From contig CAWDAI010000016.1 in assembly GCA_963800275.1 (NCBI GenBank), positions 62,001 to 126,000 on the forward strand: a stretch of 64,000 nucleotides of DNA, given 5' to 3'. The translations under genes were made by a program, and so were the position numbers. Below the pieces are notes generated by a model. It searched no databases, had not been told where the DNA came from, and saw only the letters and a list, made by a program, of their open reading frames with translations. This DNA is from JAFMJV01 sp963800275. Its GTDB lineage: Bacteria; Chloroflexota; Limnocylindria; Limnocylindrales; CSP1-4. This document shows, in pieces, positions 54,921 to 63,740 of this stretch. How positions within the stretch are numbered: position 1 is the stretch's first letter; every line of letters starts with the position of its first letter.

Positions 54921-55667
54921 ATGACCCCTGCGGAGCTGGCCAGGACGTACAGCTCCCTGCTCGAGGCTGCCGACGGTAGCTTCGAGCCTGCGGAGCTGAA
55001 GGAGCTTCCCGATGCGGTGCGACGCTACCTTCGGACCGCCATCGAGCCGGGCACGCCTCGAGCCCGCACGGCCCTGATCACGATGAGCGGACGCCTGAGG
55101 ATCGGGCGGTGGCTGCCCTTCCGAGCAGCCGAGGTCCTCACGCCCCTTCGGGGCTTCGTATGGTGGGCTCGTGCGGCCGGGATCATCAGCGGGTCGGACC
55201 GCTACGTGGACGGCGTCGGCGAGCTCGACTGGAGACTCGGGGGACTGGTCCACGTGATGCGCGCATCGGGGCTCGACGTCTCACGGAGCGCCGCTGCTCG
55301 GGCGGCGGCCGAAGCGGCCTGGTTGCCGACGACCCTGCTGCCTCGCTTCGGCGTGGAATGGGCTGCGCCCGACGGCGCGCACATCGAGGCTCGCTACGCC
55401 ATCGACGACCAGCCGATGCACGTCCGCTACGAGCTCACCGACGGTGGGCACATCCGCTCCGTCGTCTTCGATCGGTGGGGCGACCCTGACGGCACCGGCC
55501 GTTGCGGGCTGTGGCCGTTCGGGGGCGAGTTCACCAGCCACGCGGCCTTCGACGGCGTCACGATCCCGGATGCCGGCAGGCTCGGCTGGCATTACGGTAC
55601 CGACCGCTGGGACGAGGGCGAGTTCTTCCGCTACCGGATCACAGGCCTCTCGCTGCATCGCGGATGA
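54921..55667 (+). CDS. DUF6544-like protein, first gene of a coupled operon
   Basis: A 248-residue protein: ELKELPDAVRRYLRTAIEPG, ALITMSGRLRIGRWLPFRAA, WWARAAGIISGSDRYVDGVG, WLPTTLLPRFGVEWAAPDGA and FTSHAAFDGVTIPDAGRLGW. This ordered set of blocks is that of the DUF6544 (formerly DUF6920-type) family, a beta-barrel-like protein of unknown function (family number from memory). Its stop overlaps the next start (ATGA). Confidence 0.78.
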   Translation: MTPAELARTYSSLLEAADGSFEPAELKELPDAVRRYLRTAIEPGTPRARTALITMSGRLRIGRWLPFRAAEVLTPLRGFVWWARAAGIISGSDRYVDGVGELDWRLGGLVHVMRASGLDVSRSAAARAAAEAAWLPTTLLPRFGVEWAAPDGAHIEARYAIDDQPMHVRYELTDGGHIRSVVFDRWGDPDGTGRCGLWPFGGEFTSHAAFDGVTIPDAGRLGWHYGTDRWDEGEFFRYRITGLSLHRG

Positions 55668-56995
55668 CCAGCGACCCGACGTGTCGTACGTCGCTCGCGG
55701 CGGCCGACCGCGCTGAGGTCCATCGCCACGACCACGGGTCCCGCAACGGTCCCAGCCATGAAGCGCCTGTGCTGCGTCGCGCATCGTCGGTGAGCGTCAT
55801 CGGCATCATCGGATACATCGCGCTGCTGGGGGCCGGCTATGCCTACAACCTGACCTTCGTGCAACTGGGGCTATCGGCCCTCGCCCGCGGTCCCGTCGGC
55901 TTGTCGGAGCCCCAGGTGGCACTCGCGATGGCGGGCCTGGCGTTGGTGACCTGTCTCGGGGCCATCGCCTGTGGCGTTCGCCTCCGGGGTGCCGGCTTCC
56001 GCACCAAGCTTCGGCTCACGGCGGTGGTCGTCGCGGCTCAAACCCTGCTGACGGCAGTCGTGCCCGCCATCGCCGGACCGGCGGCCTTCTGGCCCTGGCT
56101 CGCGGTGGCTGCCGTCACCCTGGGGGTCGGTGTCCCGGCGTCGTTCGGGATGGCCACCGACCTCGTGCCGGTGCGCTGGCGTGGCATGACGGCGGCGGCC
56201 ATCACGGCGCTCGCCTACGGAGGCGCCATCGCCTTCCTTGGCGAGTGGGACGCACGGGTGCTGTCCGAGCGACTGCTCCCGCTGATGGCCCTGGGTACGA
56301 TCGGACTGGCCGCCCTCACGCTCGGGCTCGGTCCCCTCGGACAGCTGGTCGAGCGGCTCTCCAGCCAGGCCGCGCATCCCGACTTCGGCCGCGGACGCTT
56401 CTCGGGCCCGGGCGCCGACCGGCGCCTCGTCATCGCGGCGGGCCTGCTCTTCGCGGTCTTCTTCGTGGACAGCCTGGGGTTCATGCGACTGGTCGAGAGT
56501 CCCTTCGTGACCTCGTCGTGGCAGTCGTCGGAGCTCCTCGACCGAGGCACGCTCATCGGAGCACACGCCGTCGGCGCGTTGGTGGGAGGCATCCTCTACT
56601 CGACGTTCGATGAGCGGTTCCTCTGGCCCTGGGTCTTCGGCATCTTCGGACTCGTGGCCATGATCTACGTTCTCGACGTGCGCCTGGGAGCCTTCTCCCA
56701 GGCGCTGGCCATGCCGATCCTCTATGCCGTTGCGGTGAGCCTCTACACGGTCATCACCTTCGCCCTGTGGCCGGACCTTTCCACCCCGGACACCATCACC
56801 CGCAACGTTGCCGTCGGCGTGGCCATCTCCGGCTGGACCGCGACCTTCGTCTCGACCGCGCTGGCGCTCGTGTGGCGCTCCTCGGGCATGGACCTCGATC
56901 GCCATCTCTCGATGGTCGCCGCCGTCTCGCTGCTGGCGATCGCTGCGTTCGGAGCGCGTGCGCTGTTCCGGACCGACCTTGGATCCGACGCATGA
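55664..56995 (+). CDS. MFS-like integral membrane protein
   Basis: A 443-residue protein with about twelve membrane helices after a hydrophilic N-terminus of some 45 residues: VSVIGIIGYIALLGAGYAYN, AFWPWLAVAAVTLGVGVPAS, TAAAITALAYGGAIAFLG, LVIAAGLLFAVFFVDSLGFM, LIGAHAVGALVGGILYSTFD. The two-times-six layout is MFS-like, but the typical loop 2-3 motif is weak. ATG 55664 overlaps the preceding TGA by ATGA; its own stop overlaps the next start in the same way. Confidence 0.8.
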   Translation: MTSDPTCRTSLAAADRAEVHRHDHGSRNGPSHEAPVLRRASSVSVIGIIGYIALLGAGYAYNLTFVQLGLSALARGPVGLSEPQVALAMAGLALVTCLGAIACGVRLRGAGFRTKLRLTAVVVAAQTLLTAVVPAIAGPAAFWPWLAVAAVTLGVGVPASFGMATDLVPVRWRGMTAAAITALAYGGAIAFLGEWDARVLSERLLPLMALGTIGLAALTLGLGPLGQLVERLSSQAAHPDFGRGRFSGPGADRRLVIAAGLLFAVFFVDSLGFMRLVESPFVTSSWQSSELLDRGTLIGAHAVGALVGGILYSTFDERFLWPWVFGIFGLVAMIYVLDVRLGAFSQALAMPILYAVAVSLYTVITFALWPDLSTPDTITRNVAVGVAISGWTATFVSTALALVWRSSGMDLDRHLSMVAAVSLLAIAAFGARALFRTDLGSDA

Positions 56996-57867
56996 GGCGT
57001 CTGCTGCTCATGCTGTTCATCGCGGTTGGTGTCCTCGCTGGCTGCAGTGGGGAGGGACTGGACGGTGTCACCGTCGTCACTACCGGTCGGCACGACGTGG
57101 GACCGGCACGGCTCCTCGGCGACGTGGTCGTCCTTGGCGGCACGCTCGGACTCGACGAGGGCTCCACCGTCGCCGGGTCCGTCCATGTGCTCGGTGGCCT
57201 CGCCCTTCTCGGGGGCGAAGTCGACGGTGACATCACCGTCATCGGTGGCCGGCTGCGGCTCGGGCCCCGCGCCGTGGTCGATGGTGATGTCTCGGTCAGC
57301 ACTGCCGGCGCGCTCGACCTCGATGCGGGCGCCACCATCAAGGGCACGCTCATCGAAGGTCTGACCGTCGATGTGGGCGCGGGCGGGGGCGGTTTCGACG
57401 TGTTCTCGACCCTGCTGCGGACGGCGCTGTTGGCCCTTGCCATCGCCGCGGTTCGCCAGCTGGCGCCACGGCGGTCCCGCCGTATCGCCGGCTGGGCAGG
57501 CCGGCTACCGGCGGCCAGCAGCGCTTATGGCGTCCTGGTCGGCCTCGTGGGCCTCTCCCTCGCGGTGTTCATGGCCTTCACCGTGGTCCTGGCGCCGGTC
57601 GCGCTCGTCCTGCTCGTCGTGTTGGGTCTCGGGGTGCTACTCGGCCTCGCCGGGGTCGCCACAGCGATCGACGAACGCTGGAGCCGCGGTCGAGGCTGGC
57701 GAGGCCTCGGGACGATCTCCTGCGCGGTCGTGCTGAGCCTGGCACCACTGGTTCCTCTCGTGGGCCTGGTGGCCACCATCCTGATCGCGGCCGCTGCCCT
57801 CGGGGCGACGGGGCTCTCCCTGCAGCGGGGTGAGGTGCGCGAGCCTCAGCTCACACGAGAGGACTAG
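56992..57867 (+). CDS. Bactofilin-like membrane lipoprotein
   Basis: A 291-residue protein: lipoprotein signal with lipobox VLAGC, then a beta-helical polymer-type stretch (about 25-115) of short repeats with GDVVVLGGTLGLDEGSTVAG, VHVLGGLALLGGEVDGDITV and GGRLRLGPRAVVDGDVSV, followed by four to five membrane helices (LLRTALLALAIAAVRQL, GLVGLSLAVFMAFTVVLAPV onward). Exported bactofilin-like segments before a membrane domain are known from hypothetical proteins. Third gene of the ATGA-coupled operon; its end overlaps the convergent HExxH gene by four bases. Confidence 0.82.
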   Translation: MRRLLLMLFIAVGVLAGCSGEGLDGVTVVTTGRHDVGPARLLGDVVVLGGTLGLDEGSTVAGSVHVLGGLALLGGEVDGDITVIGGRLRLGPRAVVDGDVSVSTAGALDLDAGATIKGTLIEGLTVDVGAGGGGFDVFSTLLRTALLALAIAAVRQLAPRRSRRIAGWAGRLPAASSAYGVLVGLVGLSLAVFMAFTVVLAPVALVLLVVLGLGVLLGLAGVATAIDERWSRGRGWRGLGTISCAVVLSLAPLVPLVGLVATILIAAAALGATGLSLQRGEVREPQLTRED

Positions 57868-59384
57868 CTGAGACCTTCGGCGTAGCCGGATGACGCATCG
57901 TGTACATCAGCCGACGGCGGGGACGCCAGGAATTCGATCTGGTCTCCCGAGGCGACATGGGTCAGGGACCCTGCCGGAGCCTCGAATGCCCATCGAAACG
58001 GCTCAGGAGCACGGTAGGTCGGACATGGCTCCTTCTCACACACGGGCATGGTCGAGACCTGCAGACACGTCCCGTTCGCGTCAAAGAAGGCGATATCGAG
58101 CGAGATCATCGCCCCCTTCATGTAGAACGCCACATCAACGGGCCTCGGGAACTCGAACAGAAGACCATCGAGCGGGCCCAGGTCTTCGACACCGGCAAGG
58201 CCACGGCCCCAGGCATCGGGGCTGTCTGCGACGGCCGCGCTGTACGTTAGATCGCCGATGCGTAGCCCGAGGACTGCGAGTGCCCGGAGGTTCGGGGGCA
58301 CGCCCGCGGAGGCTGCGTCAAGACCGGCCTGAAGCAGCGCCTCGAGCGACTCGCCGCCCGGAAGGGCTCGCGGCTGCCAGCCGGGCATCAGGCGATCGAG
58401 CAGATAGCCCTGAGCGGCTCCCAACTCGTAGAACCGGTCGCGGATCGTGCCGGGGACAGAGGAGAGCTCGTCGAGCCAGTGGGTCGCATCGATCCACGTG
58501 GCAGCGGGTGTCGGGTACGAAGCGCCGAGTGCCTCGAATGACGCTACGGGCTCGTAGCTTGGTTCGCCTGCTGCCTGGAGGAGCCTGACATCCGTGTATC
58601 GAGCGAGGCCCTCGGTCCACTCGACCGCCTCTTCGAAGCCAGCGAGCGCCGGACAAGTCGTGGCGCGTCGCTGAGCCCGGGCTTGGAGGAACGACTCGAC
58701 TGCGGCCCGAAGGGATACGTCCGTCTCGGTCCTGAGGGCGGCCGAGAGCAGGGCGGCCTCCTGTCCTAGCCGCTCGCCGAACCCGTCGGTGTTCTCCAGC
58801 GCCTCGACTGCTTCCATCTCCTCCCCGTCGAAACCGAAGCGCGGCGGGTCGTCGTTGGTGGCCTCCAGCTCATAGATATGGAACGCTTCGTGGACCGCCC
58901 AACGCACGTACTGGACATCATCGAGCTCGACCTCGCCTGGTCCGATGACCTCGTCGAGCAGCGCCTGCATCGGTTCGATCGGAAGCAGCACGACGCCGAG
59001 CCGGTCGCCGATCATCTGGACACCGATCCCCGGGGAGACTGGAGCGGGGCTCACATGGACCTGCCGTCCGTCGAGGGTCAGCCCGGGAACCTCCTGGAAC
59101 CCTGCAGGTGGCGGCTCGTCACCGACGAAGAAGTCGCCAGCCTTCGAGCGGAGCAGTAGCGGCGGAAGCGTCGTTCCCCAGCCCGGCCAAAGATCCGGAC
59201 CCAGCTCGCCGATCGCGTGCCACCCCTCCGCGAGACGTGCCCAGTCATCGGCGGTGGGGCGTTCGGCGTCGTGGGCTCGGGCCGGCGTGGGCGTCGCGCC
59301 GCTCGATGCCGCGAGTAGTGGAGTCGGACCGATCCAGACTGCGACCGCTAGCAAGATCAGCAGCGATGCCAAAGAGGCGCGCAT
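57864..59384 (-). CDS. Secreted HExxH protein fused to DUF192
   Basis: A 506-residue exported protein. Signal peptide 1-26 (LASLLILLAVAVWIGPTPLL). The central part (about 45-380) is helical with an HEAFH motif (165-169, in WAVHEAFHIYELE), a possible zinc-peptidase-like site with a nearby E in FDGEEMEAVEALE. The C-terminal 110 residues are a DUF192 domain (GLAGVEDLGPLDGLLFEFPR, VDVAFYMKGAMISLDIAFFD, CEKEPCPTYRAP, FEAPAGSL). DUF192 occurs usually alone. ATG 59384 has GGAG five bases upstream; ATG 59402 is an alternative. Function unknown. Confidence 0.82.
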   Translation of the reverse strand: MRASLASLLILLAVAVWIGPTPLLAASSGATPTPARAHDAERPTADDWARLAEGWHAIGELGPDLWPGWGTTLPPLLLRSKAGDFFVGDEPPPAGFQEVPGLTLDGRQVHVSPAPVSPGIGVQMIGDRLGVVLLPIEPMQALLDEVIGPGEVELDDVQYVRWAVHEAFHIYELEATNDDPPRFGFDGEEMEAVEALENTDGFGERLGQEAALLSAALRTETDVSLRAAVESFLQARAQRRATTCPALAGFEEAVEWTEGLARYTDVRLLQAAGEPSYEPVASFEALGASYPTPAATWIDATHWLDELSSVPGTIRDRFYELGAAQGYLLDRLMPGWQPRALPGGESLEALLQAGLDAASAGVPPNLRALAVLGLRIGDLTYSAAVADSPDAWGRGLAGVEDLGPLDGLLFEFPRPVDVAFYMKGAMISLDIAFFDANGTCLQVSTMPVCEKEPCPTYRAPEPFRWAFEAPAGSLTHVASGDQIEFLASPPSADVHDASSGYAEGLS

Positions 59385-59579
59385 CGATACTCCGGTGAGC
59401 ATTCCTCGGTGCCGCCCCCGCCCGGAGCGTCTCCCGTGTGGACCCCCACGATGGGGCCGTATGTATGGCACGGACGCCGGACGCGCTGATCTCACGCTCT
59501 GTGCAAGGTGCTCGAGGGTCGTCATCGAAGATCCTCCTTCGAGTTGAGGCACGAGTTGGCAAGCGGATGGTCCGGCAAG

Positions 59580-59855
59580 ATGGACACACCAACGACTCGA
59601 TGGGGTATCCCGGGTCCCGCGACATCGGACCGGCGCGGAGCGACGGCTGCGCTATTCGAGGCCGCGCTCATCGCAGACCCGAGCTACCGAAGGGCTCTCT
59701 TTCAAGGACGGACGGGGCCCCTCGTCCCGCAACTCGTCGGGCTCATCGGGGGCGGAGTCTCCGATGAGGCCGCCCGCGAGTCACTCGACCGGATCGGCCT
59801 CGCGAGCCGCCACCGGACCCCTGGAGCTACCGTTCGTCGCCGTACGGTCGGGTGA
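59580..59855 (+). CDS. Possible small hypothetical protein
   Basis: From an ATG at 59580 the frame gives 91 residues (ATAALFEAALIADPSYRRAL, VPQLVGLIGGGVSDEAARES) with coding-like bias, ending inside the convergent VOC gene. No ribosome site, no family. The remainder of 59385-59826 shows nothing. Confidence 0.28.
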   Translation: MDTPTTRWGIPGPATSDRRGATAALFEAALIADPSYRRALFQGRTGPLVPQLVGLIGGGVSDEAARESLDRIGLASRHRTPGATVRRRTVG

Positions 59856-60210
59856 TGATCTCCAGGATGTGCCCGCTCGGATCGTCGAAGTAGACGCCAC
59901 GGCCGCCGTCGTGGGTGTTGATCTCGCCTGGCTGACGGTGGCCCGGATCGGCCCAGTAGTCCAGTCCGCGCTCGCGGATGCGGCCGAAGATCGCGTCGAA
60001 CTCGTCCTCGCTGACAAGGAACGCGTAGTGCTGGGGGGAGCCTGCCCCCTCTGCGTCGTAGAAATCAAGCGTGGCCTCGTTGGCCAGCTCGACCGCGAGG
60101 AACGGGCCCCAGACGGCCGGCTCGGGCAGGCCGAACAGATCGGCCAGGAAGGTGGCCGAGGCGTTTCTGTCGGCAACGTTCACGATGGTGTGGTTCAGCT
60201 TGATGGTCAT
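59827..60210 (-). CDS. VOC-family (glyoxalase/dioxygenase fold) protein
   Basis: A 127-residue protein of two beta-alpha-beta3 units: MTIKLNHTIVNVADRNASAT, FLADLFGLPEPAVWGPFLAV, HYAFLVSEDEFDAIFGRI, GRGVYFDDPSGHILEIITRP. Metal ligands H7, (H near 65) and E near 118 are in typical places. Catalytic role unknown; many such stand-alone proteins confer resistance or act as dioxygenases. Confidence 0.9.
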   Translation of the reverse strand: MTIKLNHTIVNVADRNASATFLADLFGLPEPAVWGPFLAVELANEATLDFYDAEGAGSPQHYAFLVSEDEFDAIFGRIRERGLDYWADPGHRQPGEINTHDGGRGVYFDDPSGHILEIITRPYGDER

Positions 60211-60335
60211 GTCCCGGCACGACCTCCGTATGAGGCCCCCGCGTCACGCATGACCCAGCCGAACCTGCGGCCCCCGGTGCGGCGTACTGGATCCACCGCT
60301 GGTGTCAGACCTGGCTTCCGTTCGGTCGAGGTCGG

Positions 60336-60614
60336 CTAGCTCCCCTGGCCCTCGGACGTGATCCAGATGGTCGGTGCGCCCACCACGCCGATCCGGTCCA
60401 TCACCGCCTTCAGGTCGGGATGGGTGACGAACGCCCGGGCTGCCTCGGGCGAGTCGAAGTCGTGGTACACGGTCACGTCGTTCGCATCGTCTACCGAGAC
60501 GTAGACGCCGTCTGCCTTCACGCCGTTGTCGTCCCGGAGAGCTCGGTTCTCGTCGTATCCCTTGCGCCAAGCGCTGTAGTCGGCGACAGCATGTCGTACG
60601 AACAGTCGGGTCAT
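60336..60614 (-). CDS. Small ferredoxin-like-fold protein (cyclase/ABM-like)
   Basis: A 92-residue protein: MTRLFVRHAVADYSAWRKGY, GVYVSVDDANDVTVYHDFDS, PEAARAFVTHPDLKAVMDRI. The pattern is that of antibiotic-biosynthesis-monooxygenase-like dimeric barrels. AGGAGG is eight bases before ATG 60614. The longer frame to 61391 is antisense to the nucleoside hydrolase. Confidence 0.83.
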   Translation of the reverse strand: MTRLFVRHAVADYSAWRKGYDENRALRDDNGVKADGVYVSVDDANDVTVYHDFDSPEAARAFVTHPDLKAVMDRIGVVGAPTIWITSEGQGS

Positions 60615-60746
60615 GGGAGTGTCCTCCTGGATACGGGAAGCGCGGGGGCACGGAGCGGTCCACGCACAGGGCGAGTATAGGGAGGGGCACGCCAAGGTCC
60701 AACCCCTCCGACCCCCCGCAAGCGAATAGACGAATAGGGAGGCCTC

Positions 60747-61691
60747 ATGACAGCCCGCATGCGAGTGATCTGCGACAACGACTATTCGGGGGACCCTGAC
60801 GGGCTCTACCAGCTCGCGCACCATCTGCTGTCGCCGTCGGTCGACGTTCGGTCCGTGGTCGGGAGCCACCTCCGCCCTGGAGACTGGAACGACCCCTCTG
60901 ACCGGACCGCCGATAACGCGAAGGCCGAGGCTGACGAGATCGTCAGACTGCTCGGTCTCGAAGGGCAGGTGCGAACGATCGCCGGCTCCAACGTCGCGCT
61001 CGACGATCCGTCCACTCCGATCCAGTCCCAGGCCGCCCTTGCCATCGTCGAAGAGGCGATGGCCGACTCGGACCTGCCCCTGTACCTGACCTGCGGCGCC
61101 GGGCTGACAGAGGTCGCGAGCGCCTACCTGATCGAGCCGCGGATCGCCGACCGCCTCACGGTGGTCTGGATCGGCGGCCCGGAGTATCCGAGCCACGCCT
61201 GGGCCCCTCCGAACCCCGACGGCCCAGAGGTCTCCGAGTACAACACCCGGATCGATATCGCCGCTGCGCGCGTCATCTTCGACTCGCCCCTGCCGTTGTG
61301 GCAGATCCCCCGCGACGTCTACCGACAAGCCATCTACAGCATGGCCGAGGTGGACGACTGCGTCAGGCCGATGGGTCCGATCGGGGCACACCTCGCGACA
61401 GCCCTCGATGAAGTGGTCGAGAAAGCGGCCACCGTCGGGATGGATCTCGGCGAGGTCTACATCCTGGGCGACAGCCCGCTCGTCCTCCTCACTGCTCTCC
61501 AGTCGCAGTACCAGCCCGACCCCTCATCGAGCCGGTACGAGATCGTGCCCGCCCCGCGCCTGGATGCCGATGGTCGCTATGTCGAGCGCCAGGGCGGACG
61601 GCCGATCCGTGTCTACACGCAGATCGACAACCGGCTCATGTTCGGAGACCTGGAGAGCAAGCTCCATCGTGCCAGCGTCGTCGGCGGTTGA
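60747..61691 (+). CDS. Nucleoside hydrolase-like protein
   Basis: A 314-residue protein of the inosine-uridine hydrolase fold. The N-terminal calcium loop DxDxxxDD is seen as DNDYSGDPDG, the strand LPLYLTCGAGLTEVASAYLI and VWIGGPEYPSHAW follow, and NTRIDIAAARVIFDSP carries the N/D that binds ribose. Family enzymes cleave the N-glycosidic bond of nucleosides; the altered spacing of the first motif (Gly for one Asp) leaves activity open. AGGGAGG lies close before the ATG. Confidence 0.85.
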   Translation: MTARMRVICDNDYSGDPDGLYQLAHHLLSPSVDVRSVVGSHLRPGDWNDPSDRTADNAKAEADEIVRLLGLEGQVRTIAGSNVALDDPSTPIQSQAALAIVEEAMADSDLPLYLTCGAGLTEVASAYLIEPRIADRLTVVWIGGPEYPSHAWAPPNPDGPEVSEYNTRIDIAAARVIFDSPLPLWQIPRDVYRQAIYSMAEVDDCVRPMGPIGAHLATALDEVVEKAATVGMDLGEVYILGDSPLVLLTALQSQYQPDPSSSRYEIVPAPRLDADGRYVERQGGRPIRVYTQIDNRLMFGDLESKLHRASVVGG

Positions 61692-61713
61692 GTCGACCAG
61701 GCTCCTTCAGCGC

Positions 61714-62757
61714 CTACTCGCTGAACACAGTCTCGCCCAGGGTCAGGCGGGTCCCAAGGCGCTGTGGCTCCCCGTCCAGCGACTTGATGCCCGACCAGAA
61801 CAGGACCTCGTCACCCGTCCAGACCCTGACTCCACCGCCGTAGATGCCGGCGGCGGGCTGTTCGAACCGCCCGCATTCGCCCGTGGCGACATCCATGGCC
61901 GCCCGACCCGTTCCGAGGACGATAACCGAGCCAGCCGCGACCGCCTCGATCGTGTACACCCCGCACGCCGGAACGAGTGGCCGCCATGCATCGGAAGCGG
62001 GATCGTACGCCGCGTCTGACTCGGGACCGGCGATCTCGTCGTCCGTTCGCAGGTACGCCAGGACGCCATCGACCCAAAGCCCTGGGCCGACGGCCGGGGA
62101 GACCGGTCCCGGGGCAGCTGCTGTCCAGTCGCCAGTCGTGTCGATCCAGGGAGGAAACGACGATCGGCTCCCCGTCGCTCGTTCCCTGCGTCTCGGCAAG
62201 GACCTGAGAGCCGGTCCACGTAAGGCCGATGATCCACTGGCCTCCTGGGCTGGGCAGCGAGCCCCACGCGTCTTCCATGGGATCGTACGTCGCAGCCTGT
62301 GGTGGGCTGCCACCGGCGAGCACGACCTCGTCATCGGTCCAGACGGCGAACTCCGGATCGAATAGATGTCCGACGGCATCGGGGACAGCACTCGCCATGT
62401 GTTCGCAGCTGGCTCCAGCGCCATCGGATCACCGGACAGTCGATCCGGGAAGATCATGAGTTCGGTACCGGTCCAGGTGGAGGTGTCGAAGGTGCTGAAC
62501 GGCGCTGGTGCTGGGTCGAGTTCGACCCATGCGTCTTCGACAGGGTCGTAGCTCGCGGCGCGGGCTGTCACGGGGTCGACGACGACCAGCGCATCGCCCG
62601 TCCAGGCGGCGGCTGGGTGCTGCGCACCGAGCGGCGACCGTGCCATCGACAGCCACGTACCGTCGATGGCGTCGGTTTCAGCACCAGCAGCGGTGATCGC
62701 GGAACCGGTCATCACTACCACCAAGATCAGACCGCCCGGCCTGCTAGCTCGTCGCAT
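61714..62757 (-). pseudogene. Secreted Kelch-like beta-propeller protein with two compensating frameshifts
   Basis: A signal peptide (LILVVVMTGSAITAAGA) is followed by Kelch-type blades: HPAAAWTGDALVVVDPVTA, AASYDPVEDAWVELDPAP, TSTWTGTELMIFPDR. After ANTWRVLSPMPSD the 347-residue frame becomes meaningless for about 75 residues, while another frame supplies the missing blades: FDPEFAVWTDDEVVLAGG, AATYDPMEDAWGSLP, GLTWTGSQVLAETQGTSDG. The first frame resumes at TTGDWTAAAPGPVS. Shifts lie near 62355-62366 and 62134-62150 and cancel each other. Start ATG 62757 has AGGGGG six bases upstream. Confidence 0.72.
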
Positions 62758-62953
62758 GCAACACCCCCTCTTGCCCACGAACCATCTCTGACTCTAGTCG
62801 AGGCCCGCCCCTCTGTGGGACTGGTACCCAGCGCCGCCCTCACCGTCTCCTGTGCGGCGCCGCGCCTTCTCCATCGAGCCGACCGTGCCCCAGGTGATGG
62901 CCTCCGGCTCGGGGGCGATGTGGCGAGAGCCTACAGACGCCGGTCGCCCCGCC

Positions 62954-63358
62954 TCAGGGTGTCCACAGTCGCAGGTCGACGTGCCGTGCCACCAGCTCGA
63001 AGTCGCGATCCGTGGTGAGCATGACCAGGTCGTGCCGGCGACAGAGTTGCGCGAGCAGCGCGTCGATAGAGCCGACCGTGATGCCGTGACGACGACAGAC
63101 GTTCCGGAGCTCAGCCGCCTCGACGTGGTCAGCTCGGTCAGGCACGAGGAGCGGCAGCGCCACGAAGCGCTCGACGATGGCATCGCGTGCCTTCGGCCCG
63201 TGGAAGCCTTGCAACAGCTCCTGTAGCACCAGCCCGGTCGTGAAGACCCCCTCCCCCACTTCGAGCGCCTGGCGCAGGCGCCCGACAGCCGGTTCATCAG
63301 GCGTGGCGTCACGGCGCAGCGCGAGGGACCACACGCTGGTGTCGACGAAGAGGTCCAC
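62954..63358 (-). CDS. vapC: PIN-domain ribonuclease toxin (VapC-like), second pair
   Basis: A 134-residue PIN domain: Asp in MDLFVDTSVWSLALRR (D6), Glu in LVLQELLQGF, Asp in VGSIDALLAQLCRRH and TTDRDFELVARHV. GTG start directly adjacent to the antitoxin TGA (TGAGTG, no gap). The sequence is distinct from the PIN toxin near 25 kb. Confidence 0.9.
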   Translation of the reverse strand: MDLFVDTSVWSLALRRDATPDEPAVGRLRQALEVGEGVFTTGLVLQELLQGFHGPKARDAIVERFVALPLLVPDRADHVEAAELRNVCRRHGITVGSIDALLAQLCRRHDLVMLTTDRDFELVARHVDLRLWTP

Positions 63359-63556
63359 TCAGCGACTGCGATCGGCCTTGTAGTCGTACTGCGGATCCCA
63401 GTCGAGGGCCGCGAACAGCTCGACGATGCGCCGCTGCTCGTGGCGTGCGACGTACTCGCGCAGCGCACGTGTGACCGCTGCGGTCTTGGTGCGCTCGCCA
63501 CTCACCTTGACGGCCTGATCCAGCAGTTGCGGGTCGATATCGAGGTTGGTCGCCAT
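63359..63556 (-). CDS. vapB: VapB-type antitoxin
   Basis: A 65-residue ribbon-helix-helix antitoxin of the VapB/DUF2191 type: MATNLDIDPQLLDQAVKVSG, ERTKTAAVTRALREYVARHE, then RRIVELFAALDWDPQYDYKA, which binds the toxin. A perfect palindrome abuts the start codon. First gene of the pair. Confidence 0.9.
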   Translation of the reverse strand: MATNLDIDPQLLDQAVKVSGERTKTAAVTRALREYVARHEQRRIVELFAALDWDPQYDYKADRSR

Positions 63557-63573
63557 GTGCGAACTATCGCACA
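63556..63573. promoter_or_regulatory. Palindrome at the vapB start, probable autoregulatory operator
   Basis: TGTGCGA-ACTA-TCGCACA is a perfect 7-bp inverted repeat beginning at the start codon of vapB; TTGTGC recurs twice just upstream on the minus strand. VapB dimers bind such sites to repress the operon. Confidence 0.65.
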
Positions 63574-63740
63574 ACGTCCTGCACAATGCCAGCGTAGGCA
63601 TCCCGACGTCCTCGGCGCCAGTGACTCTGAAGGTATCGAACAGCAGGCCCGGAAGCTGGGGATCGACCAATGTGCGCGCCCGAAACCATTGGCCTCGGAG
63701 CTTGCATCCCTTTCGCTCGTGGCGCATGCTCTCGGTCGCC

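Noticed and set aside
54773..54924. 50-codon ORF overlapping the DUF6544-like start by ATGA
   Set aside because: No ribosome site and no family; composition could be chance, and the opposite strand gives an equally vague alpha/beta-hydrolase-like hit.
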